Assembly (NCBI RefSeq): GCF_000142905.1
Contig: NW_013657624.1
Span: 103,782-133,260, forward strand
Length of the DNA: 29,479 bases
Direction: 5' to 3'
Origin: Thecamonas trahens ATCC 50062
Lineage: Eukaryota; Apusozoa; Apusomonadida; Apusomonadidae
Shown: positions 12,001 to 20,200 of the stretch, in pieces
Numbering within the stretch: the first letter of the stretch is position 1
Layout: the number at the start of each line of letters is the position of its first letter
Made by a program: the position numbers and the translations under genes
The notes under the pieces: model-generated
The model's database searches: none
What the model saw: the letters and a program-made list of their open reading frames with translations, nothing else
What the model was told of the DNA's origin: nothing

Positions 12001-13357
12001 GCGCCGACGAGCCGAGAGCCTTGCGGCCGTACGACGAGCCGGCGAGCAGGCAGACGGTGGAGAGAATGAGCGCCTGCAGCTGGACAGGTTCAGGCGCGTC
12101 CAGCGCACCGGATGCGGCATAGAGAAGCTCGGCCAGGGCTGGGAGAGCGGCAATAACGCCTGGCGAGTCGACTACTCGTGCACGAGGCATCCACGCCCAG
12201 TCGTCGGCCAAGTAGTGTGATTGGATCTGGCGCGGCGTGCTTGGGTGCAGAGCAAGCGTACGCAGGCAAAACACAAGCGTGTGCGCGAGGCAGATCTCGG
12301 GACCGGGTGCAATAAGGCCACTTGGCGCTGCGGCAAGCGTTGTGCATGCGGTCGCCAGTGCACCCAGCAGCGGGTGGTAGCGACAGACGACCGAAGAGGC
12401 CGGGGCCAGCACAAGAGGGAGGAGCAGAGCATGGAGCGCAGCCTCAAACTCGGATGCTTCGTGACAGCCACCGGCCAGTCGCGGCACGACCGAGTACCAC
12501 GACCGCAGCAGGGTGACGGTGACCGGGTACGGCAGCTCCAGAGCAGCGTACGCTGCCAGCGCCGCATCGGGCACGACCGGGCCGCGATGCGCAGTGACGT
12601 CGTCAGGCCCAAAGGCTGGGCGCCACGCCGGCGGACAGAGCACAGCAGCAAGCGCCACAGTGAACGCCCGCAGCGCGAACGCAGCCTCTTCCAGCGGCGT
12701 CTCTGGCACGTCTGGCGGATCGAGCAGCATCCGGACCGGAATGGAGATGGCTATCAGAGCCAAATCAAGTTGAGAAAAGCGGCCATTGCTGCTGTTCTCA
12801 TCAGCAGCCTCCATGGAGCTCGTCGCCGCCGCCGCCGCCGCCGCCGCCGCAGTGGCCGACGACGACTCGGGATTCGATCGCGAGATGCGCGAACGCAGCG
12901 AGCGGCGCGGCTTGCCCTTTGTCTTCTCCTTGCCTTTGCTCTTTTCCTTGTCCTTGCCCTTGCTCTTGCTCTTGCCCTTGCCCTTGTGGGTGCTCCTCAT
13001 CGAGACGGCAGTGGCCTGATCGGGCGACGATGGCCCCGGTGATGGCGACGGCGAAGCATGCGAGGAGCGAGCCGAGGAGCGACGACGAGCACCCGTAGCA
13101 GCAGGAGTAGATGCAGGCGTACATGGGTCCGAGTCGGGCGTAGCGGCGTTAGTGGCAGCCATGGCAGCGCGGACATAGGCCTTCCAGAGGGAAGCAGCAG
13201 CAGAGGGCAGAGGCGGATGCGGTGATGACGAAAGGACACCAGGTCGAGGAGGACTGGCCAGAGAGACCAGAAACGGCTGCTCGTGGGGGGAGACAGGCAC
13301 CGCCGCTGCCTCCCGCCGTCCGAATAGAGACTTGGCCGCACGAAACAAGGACGACAT
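2991..13357 (-). CDS. Giant BEACH-WD40 protein (neurobeachin/LvsA/ALFY-like)
   Basis: One frame is open from ATG 13357 to 3458 (3299 residues); the C-terminal WD40 repeats continue in another frame to TAG 2991-2993, about 3455 residues in total. BEACH proteins are scaffolds for vesicle trafficking, lysosome and autophagy functions. In order: a Ser/Pro N-terminus, a Lys/Gly tract near residues 120-150, a long alpha-helical (armadillo-like) body, a concanavalin A-like region from about 1226 (GSGYTFYTWLRIED) with low-complexity inserts, a PH-like domain near 2670-2780, and the BEACH domain near 2797-3080 (SNFEYLMLLNTMAG, YPVFPWVL, FGQTPSQLLDKPHP). WD40 repeats follow from about 3140 (VVVTGSKDASLMVWELETG, then LYGHDDEVSAVAL). 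No FYVE motif was seen. The frame break sits near 3522-3524, a CCC run, and fits one missing base. Confidence 0.92.
12905..12998 (-). repeat. Lysine/glycine-rich repeat tract inside the BEACH gene
   Basis: Short imperfect repeats of the kind CCCTTG/CTCTTG on the plus strand encode alternating Lys with Gly, Ser or Glu (KGKGKSKSKGKDKEKSKGKE) near residues 120-150. Next to it, about 12826-12850, a GCC-triplet run encodes polyalanine. Both are in-frame codon repeats in a disordered N-terminal region. The basic tract could bind acidic lipid or nucleic acid, or act as a nuclear localisation-like signal; this is inference only. Confidence 0.7.
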
Positions 13358-13597
13358 CCTGTTCGGGAAAGGGGAGGGGGGAGGGGAGGGGGGAGAGAGA
13401 GAGAGAGTGGTGTGCGAAGAGGGGAGGGGAAGGGGTGGTGTGTCGTGTGACGCCGCCTGTCGATTCGGCCCGGTTGACGAGCGGCGACGAGTGACGGGCA
13501 GAGATGGGCCTTGGGCAGAGGCGGATGGTGGTGGAAGAGGGCTGGAGTCGGTGATCGGTGGCAGAGGAGGGGGAAGGGGGGGGGGGGAGGGACTGTG
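13358..13597. promoter_or_regulatory. Purine-rich spacer upstream of the BEACH gene
   Basis: This 240-base spacer lies between the stop of the BAR-like gene (13598) and the start of the BEACH gene (13357), both on the minus strand, so it must hold the terminator of the first and the promoter of the second. It is strongly purine-biased on the plus strand, with GGGGA runs, a GA-dinucleotide tract near 13393-13408 and a G12-like run near 13577-13590. I see no TATA-like box and no supported ORF. Confidence 0.45.
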
Positions 13598-14782
13598 TTA
13601 TGTTTGAGTGGATGGGGCTGGGGTTGGGGTTGGGGTTGGGCTCGGAGGCAGCGGACGGGATCGAGGGACGGGCGTTGGGCGTGGAGGTGGGTCGGGTCGG
13701 GTGACAGGAGCGGAGGTAGTTGGAGTGGTCGTAGTCAAAGTGGTGGGTGGAGGCGGATAGCCATCTTCATCGTCATTATCAGAGGAAGAGGAAGAGACCG
13801 AGGTAGGCGGCGAGATGACAGCGCTGTCGGTATCGCCATCAGACTCGGACTCGGTCCAGTCCATGACAAATGAAGAGACCGAGACCGGACGTGAGAGGCG
13901 GGATCGAGCCCGAGGGATAGGGAGGCCTGAGCGAGGGGGCGGGCTGGAGGTGGTGGACGAGGCCGAGGCAACAGAGAGGGTCGACGTGGTACGCGTGCGA
14001 TGCCCGGCAGCAGTGTCGAGGCGAAGCACGTCTTCGGCGATGAGCGAGTCAGAGACGTCGAGCGAGTCATCTTGGACGTCCCACGGCGACGGCGAGTCGC
14101 TGTAGTCTGGCAGGGCTAGCGAGCCGTCGTCGATACCGTCGAGCGTCAGCGCAGAGGCCTTGAACGGATTGGTAGGAACAGCCGGAACGTCGGCGAGTAC
14201 AACGTGCGAGGCCAAATCCGAGAGATAGGCGTCGCGGAGGACTGCGGCCATGTAGACCTGGGCCCGGGCAATACAGTCAAAGACAGGGGCAAGCCAGGAG
14301 TGGGAGCGGGCGAGAAAGGCGTCGAGATCGGCCTTGGCGGTCTCGTTGAAGGCAGAAAAGGAGGACCAAGCCGCATCCGCCTCGCCGCGAGCAATCTTGC
14401 CCTTGGCCACGGCCTTGGACGCCGACTTGTGGGCGTAAAACAGCTGGGCCCGCTTACGGACGAGGCGCTTGATCTCTGCATATGAGGCAAGGAAGGCGTC
14501 GAGGACGGGACGGGCAGCCTCCAACTGAGCCGAGAGGCGGGCCTTTCTGGCATCGACCAACAATGCCCCCTTGCGCATGGAGGCAGCAGCCATACCGTAG
14601 GCCGAGACCGGCTCAAAGTATGCCTCAAACAGCGAGGCGATCTTTGCCGAGCGTGAGGCCAGAGCCGAGAGATCATCAATGAGGAGAGGGAGATGAAAAG
14701 CAACGTCCTTGGCCAGCGTCTCCAGCGAGACCACCTCTCTCCCAGGCAGCCGCGTGTACTCTTCGTCATACCCTTGATGCGG
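13598..14782 (-). CDS. BAR-like domain protein with proline-rich tail (5' end in assembly gap)
   Basis: The readable part is about 394 residues, entering from the N run and ending at the stop at 13598. The N-terminal two thirds are helical, with features expected of an amphiphysin/Rvs-type BAR domain: DEEYTRLPGREV near the start, LPLLIDDLSALASRSAKIASL, then a Lys/Arg-rich helix (SYAEIKRLVRKRAQLFY), and a last helix with AQVYMAAVLRDAYLSDLAS. BAR dimers bend membranes in endocytosis and actin organisation. The C-terminal region is acidic/serine-rich and then Thr/Pro-rich, with several PxxP motifs that could bind SH3 domains; no SH3 domain is visible. The BAR call rests on pattern, not on a search, and the first helix may be in the gap. 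The gene diverges from the Gep4-like gene beyond the gap. Confidence 0.6.
   Translation of the reverse strand, partial: PHQGYDEEYTRLPGREVVSLETLAKDVAFHLPLLIDDLSALASRSAKIASLFEAYFEPVSAYGMAAASMRKGALLVDARKARLSAQLEAARPVLDAFLASYAEIKRLVRKRAQLFYAHKSASKAVAKGKIARGEADAAWSSFSAFNETAKADLDAFLARSHSWLAPVFDCIARAQVYMAAVLRDAYLSDLASHVVLADVPAVPTNPFKASALTLDGIDDGSLALPDYSDSPSPWDVQDDSLDVSDSLIAEDVLRLDTAAGHRTRTTSTLSVASASSTTSSPPPRSGLPIPRARSRLSRPVSVSSFVMDWTESESDGDTDSAVISPPTSVSSSSSDNDDEDGYPPPPTTLTTTTPTTSAPVTRPDPPPRPTPVPRSRPLPPSPTPTPTPAPSTQT
13614..13645. repeat. GGGGTT microsatellite within coding sequence
   Basis: Three to four units of GGGGTT on the plus strand encode the Pro-Thr repeat at the very C-terminus of the BAR-like protein. 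It looks telomere-like, but it is in frame, short and flanked by other Pro/Thr codons. Confidence 0.7.
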
Positions 14783-15780
14783 NNNNNNNNNNNNNNNNNN
14801 NNNNNNNNNNNNNNNNNNNNNNNNNNNNNNNNNNNNNNNNNNNNNNNNNNNNNNNNNNNNNNNNNNNNNNNNNNNNNNNNNNNNNNNNNNNNNNNNNNNN
14901 NNNNNNNNNNNNNNNNNNNNNNNNNNNNNNNNNNNNNNNNNNNNNNNNNNNNNNNNNNNNNNNNNNNNNNNNNNNNNNNNNNNNNNNNNNNNNNNNNNNN
15001 NNNNNNNNNNNNNNNNNNNNNNNNNNNNNNNNNNNNNNNNNNNNNNNNNNNNNNNNNNNNNNNNNNNNNNNNNNNNNNNNNNNNNNNNNNNNNNNNNNNN
15101 NNNNNNNNNNNNNNNNNNNNNNNNNNNNNNNNNNNNNNNNNNNNNNNNNNNNNNNNNNNNNNNNNNNNNNNNNNNNNNNNNNNNNNNNNNNNNNNNNNNN
15201 NNNNNNNNNNNNNNNNNNNNNNNNNNNNNNNNNNNNNNNNNNNNNNNNNNNNNNNNNNNNNNNNNNNNNNNNNNNNNNNNNNNNNNNNNNNNNNNNNNNN
15301 NNNNNNNNNNNNNNNNNNNNNNNNNNNNNNNNNNNNNNNNNNNNNNNNNNNNNNNNNNNNNNNNNNNNNNNNNNNNNNNNNNNNNNNNNNNNNNNNNNNN
15401 NNNNNNNNNNNNNNNNNNNNNNNNNNNNNNNNNNNNNNNNNNNNNNNNNNNNNNNNNNNNNNNNNNNNNNNNNNNNNNNNNNNNNNNNNNNNNNNNNNNN
15501 NNNNNNNNNNNNNNNNNNNNNNNNNNNNNNNNNNNNNNNNNNNNNNNNNNNNNNNNNNNNNNNNNNNNNNNNNNNNNNNNNNNNNNNNNNNNNNNNNNNN
15601 NNNNNNNNNNNNNNNNNNNNNNNNNNNNNNNNNNNNNNNNNNNNNNNNNNNNNNNNNNNNNNNNNNNNNNNNNNNNNNNNNNNNNNNNNNNNNNNNNNNN
15701 NNNNNNNNNNNNNNNNNNNNNNNNNNNNNNNNNNNNNNNNNNNNNNNNNNNNNNNNNNNNNNNNNNNNNNNNNNNNNNNN
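14783..15780. other. Assembly gap (998 N)
   Basis: All bases are N. The gap removes the 5' end of the BAR-like gene on its left, and on its right the start of the Gep4-like gene together with most of a tandem repeat. The flanking 55-bp satellite suggests the gap is caused by an array that could not be assembled, so the true length may differ from the N count. Confidence 0.99.
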
Positions 15781-15944
15781 GATGACCATGGATCATGGTG
15801 ATGATCATGGTGATAGTGATGGTGGTAGTGATGGTGATGACCATGGATCATGGTGATGATCATGGTGGTAGTGATGGTGGTAGTGATGGTGATGACCATG
15901 GATCATGGTGATGATCATGGTGATAGTGATGGTGATCACCGTGA
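15781..15944. repeat. 55-bp satellite array at the gap edge
   Basis: Units begin at 15781, 15836 and 15891, each with GATGACCATGGATCATGG. The first two full units differ at about one position. The third matches for about 44 bases and then diverges into GGTGATCACC, a 10-bp palindrome. Each unit is built from smaller GATGAT/GGTGAT/AGTGAT elements and contains palindromes such as CCATGG and ATGATCAT. A 55-base period is not a multiple of three and at least one forward frame contains TGA, so a long run of this array cannot be translated through. It lies between two divergent genes and probably extends into the gap. Confidence 0.9.
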
Positions 15945-16020
15945 TCGTCATGCCCACCATGATCATGTAGACTACACTCTCTACGCATACTCACGCCATC
16001 GCTCCGCCGCAACCCGCACA

Positions 16021-16608
16021 GACATCAAGGCCATCGATTGGAAGACCTTGGCATCGGCAGGTGTCCGCGGCGTGGTCCTCGACAAGGACAACACAATCAC
16101 TCTTCCCTACTCGCGGACTGTCTACCTCCCGCTGGTCAACTCGGTCCGCGCCGCTCTGTCGGCCTTTGGCACGGACAACGTCGTTGTCTTCTCCAACTCG
16201 GCCGGATCCGCCGACGATGTTGGCTTTGCCGAGGCTGACTCGCTCTCGGCCATGCTCGGCATCCCGGTCCTCAAGCACGGTGGAAAGAAGCCCGATGGCG
16301 CCGACGCGCTCAAGGCCCACTTTGGCCTGCCCGACGCAAGCGACGACGGCCTGGCCTCATACGCCATGATCGGCGACCGCCACCTGACCGACGTCGTTTT
16401 TGGCAACGCCAACGGCATGCTCACCATCAAGACCGAGCTTCTCTCCACAGAGAACGACAACCAGGTTGCCTCGATCATGCGCCGCTACGAGGCCAAGTAC
16501 GCCGCCAAGCTCGTCGCCGACGGCCTCTCCGCCCCCGATCATCCGCTCGCAAACCACCCGGACATCGTCACCATGCTCTCCACCACGCCGCCGCCACCCA
16601 AGCCGTGA
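16021..16608 (+). CDS. Gep4-like phosphatidylglycerophosphate phosphatase (HAD family), 5' end unresolved
   Basis: In yeast Gep4 removes phosphate from phosphatidylglycerophosphate in the mitochondrial matrix, the step before cardiolipin synthesis. Visible HAD motifs: GVVLDKDNT with the nucleophile Asp at 16081 and the second Asp at 16087; VVFSNSAGS near 16168 as motif II; HGGKKPDG near 16276 with the motif III lysine; and IGDRHLTDVVFGN near 16369 as motif IV. The segment IKAIDWKTLASAG before motif I is also family-like. Upstream residues (HAHHDHVDYTLYAY...) are unlike the family, and an AG at 16020-16021 after a pyrimidine-rich stretch is a plausible splice acceptor. The first exon with the mitochondrial N-terminus is therefore probably in or before the gap. 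The open frame itself reaches back to ATG 15850, inside the satellite. It ends with TGA 16606-16608 after a short proline tail. Confidence 0.85.
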   Translation, partial: DIKAIDWKTLASAGVRGVVLDKDNTITLPYSRTVYLPLVNSVRAALSAFGTDNVVVFSNSAGSADDVGFAEADSLSAMLGIPVLKHGGKKPDGADALKAHFGLPDASDDGLASYAMIGDRHLTDVVFGNANGMLTIKTELLSTENDNQVASIMRRYEAKYAAKLVADGLSAPDHPLANHPDIVTMLSTTPPPPKP

Positions 16609-16908
16609 TCCTCCCTCACCCGCCATCGCCCACCATCGCCGTGCCGTGCCATCGCAAGCCTTGCCGCTGGCCCCAGGGCAACACTGTGTTGCCCGGCCTT
16701 CGGGCGCCCCCTCCCCCCCCCCCCAAACACCCAACACACGCACAGGAACACACATTCCCCCTTCCACCTGCTTACCCCCACCCCCTTGCCCGAACCACTG
16801 GATGACTCTCGGCGCTGCCAACGCGTCACAAGCAGCCATAAAACGGCGTCCGTTTCGGCCACCGGAACTCGCCGCTCTGCACCCACAGCAACCAATCACC
16901 ACCTTTAC
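16609..16908. other. Intergenic spacer after the Gep4-like gene
   Basis: This 300-base spacer is C-rich, with poly-C/CCCCCA runs near 16708-16730 and CACA-rich sequence after it. A CCAAT pentamer sits at 16892-16896, just before ATG 16909. It may be a promoter element of the small downstream ORF, but it is very close to the start codon. Nothing else is supported. Confidence 0.4.
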
Positions 16909-17166
16909 ATGGAGACCAGACAACAACCTCGGCGCGCTCCACAGTGGCTTTATCTCGGTCCGGTTCTCGGCGCCCCGCTGGCGCACATCGGAGTTACGCT
17001 GTACAAGAAAGCGACGCCAACAGCCAGGCGATGGCTCGTTGGCTTCGTCGCTGCCGCCACAGTCTCGACCGTCGCCACCCGGCTCGTTCTCATGCACCAC
17101 GCCGTCAACTTTACCGACGTCTCGGGGCGAGCCCATGACGACCGCTACATCGATCGGCGGCAGTAG
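16909..17166 (+). CDS. Small hypothetical membrane protein (85 aa)
   Basis: ATG 16909 opens an 85-residue frame ending with TAG 17164-17166. An in-frame ATG at 16786 would add 41 residues of low-quality Ser/Thr/Arg sequence, so I prefer the shorter form. Residues about 14-30 (LYLGPVLGAPLAHIGVTLY) and 44-61 (LVGFVAAATVSTVATRLVL) are hydrophobic and could be two short membrane helices separated by a basic stretch. The C-terminus is polar and ends in DDRYIDRRQ. Size and pattern resemble small mitochondrial or ER membrane proteins, but I recognise no family. It ends 45 bases from the convergent RasGEF stop. Composition is more protein-like than the alternative frames; still, it may be spurious. 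Confidence 0.45.
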   Translation: METRQQPRRAPQWLYLGPVLGAPLAHIGVTLYKKATPTARRWLVGFVAAATVSTVATRLVLMHHAVNFTDVSGRAHDDRYIDRRQ

Positions 17167-17211
17167 CAGCAGCAAGTGAGCGTGAGTGCTTCTCGCGCGA
17201 GTCTAGCCATA

Positions 17212-20200
17212 TCACCAGAACAGGAAGCCGCGCTTGCTTGCCCGGCTAGAGTGGCGCTTGCCCGGCTTGAACCTGTGCCGCTTGCGGCCGGCTGTCTTGG
17301 GCGCCTGCGGCTGCCCGACAAGGACAAACGATGACGACGACCACGAGTGCGGCAGGTCCAAGCCGCCAGGACCAGACTTTGAGTGGGACGGCAAGAGGTG
17401 CGGAACGTCCGATTCGTGCTTGAACTTGGCGTGCCGGTGAAAGAGAAGGTTCATGACCAGGTTCCGCGGCGACCAGCCCGGCGGCTCGACCAGGAGCGAG
17501 GCGCGCGCCTGGTCCTTGACATCCATTAGCAGCGCAGCATTGGTCACAAACTCGGCCACAACTGGGACAATGTGCAGCCGGTACGGGTACTCGCTGTACG
17601 ACGCAAGCATCGAGAGGTGTTTGAGCGTCACCGGGTGCGTCCGGTACTCGGCCTGCTCCGATCGCACCATTTGCATGGCCCGCAAGTGAGGCGCGAGCAG
17701 CGGCACGACAGGCGGCGTTGCCTTCTTCACAGCCTTAAAGTACAGCCGCGGATTGGTTTTGGAAATGAGGTGTCGAAAGATCTCGAGCTGCGACCGGTAC
17801 GCCTCGGGCAGGAGCGCAAAGGTATGCTCCAGCCGCTGGACCGGCGAACCCGGCCGGAGCAGGCCCGAGACAATGGCTTCGACAGAGCCAAAGTTGTTGA
17901 GCAGTAGGCAGCACGCAGCAATGTCCAGCAGCATGCATAGCCGGTGCGCCCGCGACTCCAGCTCAGAGTCAAGATCCATCTTGGCCGCGTCGTACCGCAG
18001 CAGCATCGAAGCCGCCCACTGCCGCTCAAACGCGTGCCGCGCACGCAAGGCTTCCACAGCCGGCGCCGGCTGCGCCTCTACAGCCGCAAAGAACTGCTCC
18101 TCCGGAATAGCCGAGTACAGGTCAAACGCCACCAGTGACATCTGGCGCGCAATCTCTAACACGTGGACCGAGTCCAGCGAAGAGAGCGGTGGCGGCGCTG
18201 TGATCGTGTACGGCTCCGGGAACTCGGCAGCCTGCGACCGGACCGTCAGCGACGTCCCGGTCTCGGAAAAGACCGGCTTGACAATGTTGGCCATTTCCGG
18301 TGGCGACTCGACTTCCACCTCGCCATCATCCGAGTCAGAGCCTAGCGCCGAGAACGGGTCCAGCAACGCCGCCGCAGCGTCTAGCGCCTCGGCTGCAATC
18401 GACTTGTCCTCGCCCGACATGCTCGCTGCGTTGAGCTCTTTGAACGTTCCTGACCGCATCCGTGCCTGCTGGCTCTCAGTCGTACTCTTGCCATGCGCCC
18501 GCGGCTGTAGTGCGTTCGACGCGTCCAGCTGCTGGTTGTCGGTCAGCCCCGGGGAGAACTGGAGGAACTTCTCCACCATGGTCACCGGCTGAATGGCGTA
18601 GACCGGCGCAGTCTGCCACCGCAGCACGGCGCTGATCTCCTTGGAAATGGCCTCAAACTTGGAGACGTCGAGCAGGCCCTCGTCAAAACTCTCCATGTTG
18701 GCCTCAATCGCCGCAAGCTTGCTCTCAAACGGCCCGGTGTACGGTACAGCAGGCGCGGCGACGTATCGCAGCACGCGCTGGTACTCGAGCCACGGCGGTT
18801 GAATGAGCCGCTCCAGTTCCGCGAGGCTGTCGCGATAGTCTTGCGGGAGGAGCTCAAACGTGTGCGTCAGTCGCGACACGGTTGTCTTGACAAGCGCCGT
18901 CGTGATGGCAAAGCACGAGAGGTAGTTGTCGAGCGCCTTGCAGGCTCGTGCAGAGTCAATGAGTCGACAGATGACCAACACTCGCTGGCGGAGCTGCCGG
19001 GTCAGCAGAATCTGCGACGCCGCAAACGCCTCAGTCGCGTTGAACCGCGCCGTGAGTGCGTCGAGCGCCGCACGCGGCTGCTTCTTGAGAAACTCACTTG
19101 GTCGGACGCTGCGATAGACGGCGTAGTCGTGGTATGTCAGTTGGCGCGCAAGCTCCAGCGGCGAGAGCTGCAGAATCCGGTTGAGCGAGTGCAGATTGCC
19201 GGAGGGGAGAATCGGCGCAGGTGTCTGCTCGCGCATGCCGGCCACATTGTAGACGGTGCACGGCTCGGCCGCCACACGCTCAAATGCTGCCACACTTCGC
19301 TGCAGCTCACCGAGCACGTCATCGGCGCGTTGGATAACCTCGGCCGCGAGATTGTGCGATGGCACCGCGCCAGCCACAAACTTGAGAAAGTCCTCCAACT
19401 CGGCACGCGGCGACGGATAAGCCTTGTCCAGCACCGCCCGCATCTCTGGCTTTCCGCGCTCGCCGAGCTCGACCTCCGAGCCATTGTCCTCGTCTGACGA
19501 CGAGCTGATAGCCGACCTGGAGGCGCCCGCTGCAACCGCCAGGTCGCTCGCCGAGTATACCACGTCGGATCCAAAGTCGTGGGCATGGCCAGCTACCCAC
19601 TCGGCCACAAAGTCGAGAACCTCCATCCGAATGGCCACCTGGTGAGTGTCAAAGACTTTGCGCGGCATCGACGCCACCGGCTCGCACCAGAACCGCTCCT
19701 TGAGCACCCGCAGCAGGTCGACCGTCGGAAGGAAGCGGCGGTGGGTGAGCAGGAGCACGTCGCGGAGATCCTCATCGTACCGCCCAGGCTCGAGCACCCG
19801 CCGCAGCAGCAGTTCTAGGTTCATCGTTTCTACCGATGAGTGCAGGTACTTGTTCGAGTAGAGGCCGTTGAAGTACGGAAAGTAGACCTGAAGGTCAGGC
19901 GCCGCCTGCGCCGGCGTGTACGCGCCCGATCCGAGACCAAGCTGTGCGTGTGTTGCCGGGGAGACCGGCGTCACCATCTCCATCATAACCACCTTTTCCG
20001 CCGAGCGCGCTTCAGACATGGTCTGCAGCCCTCGCCGCGCCAAGAGCCCAGACTCGCTCGCCCCGTCCTCGGGCTCGTAATCGCTCACCACGGACGCCGG
20101 GACGGACGCCGAAAACGACGACGACACCGACGATGACGACGACATTGATGAAGAGAGCGTGAGCCCCGACGCTAACGCCACACTCCTCAGCGTCTGCATC

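Noticed and set aside
12826-12850. GCC triplet run as an expansion locus or regulatory repeat
   Set aside because: It is an in-frame polyalanine stretch in a low-complexity part of the BEACH protein.
13614-13645. GGGGTT units as a telomeric repeat
   Set aside because: They encode the Pro-Thr tail of the BAR-like protein in frame, and number only three to four.
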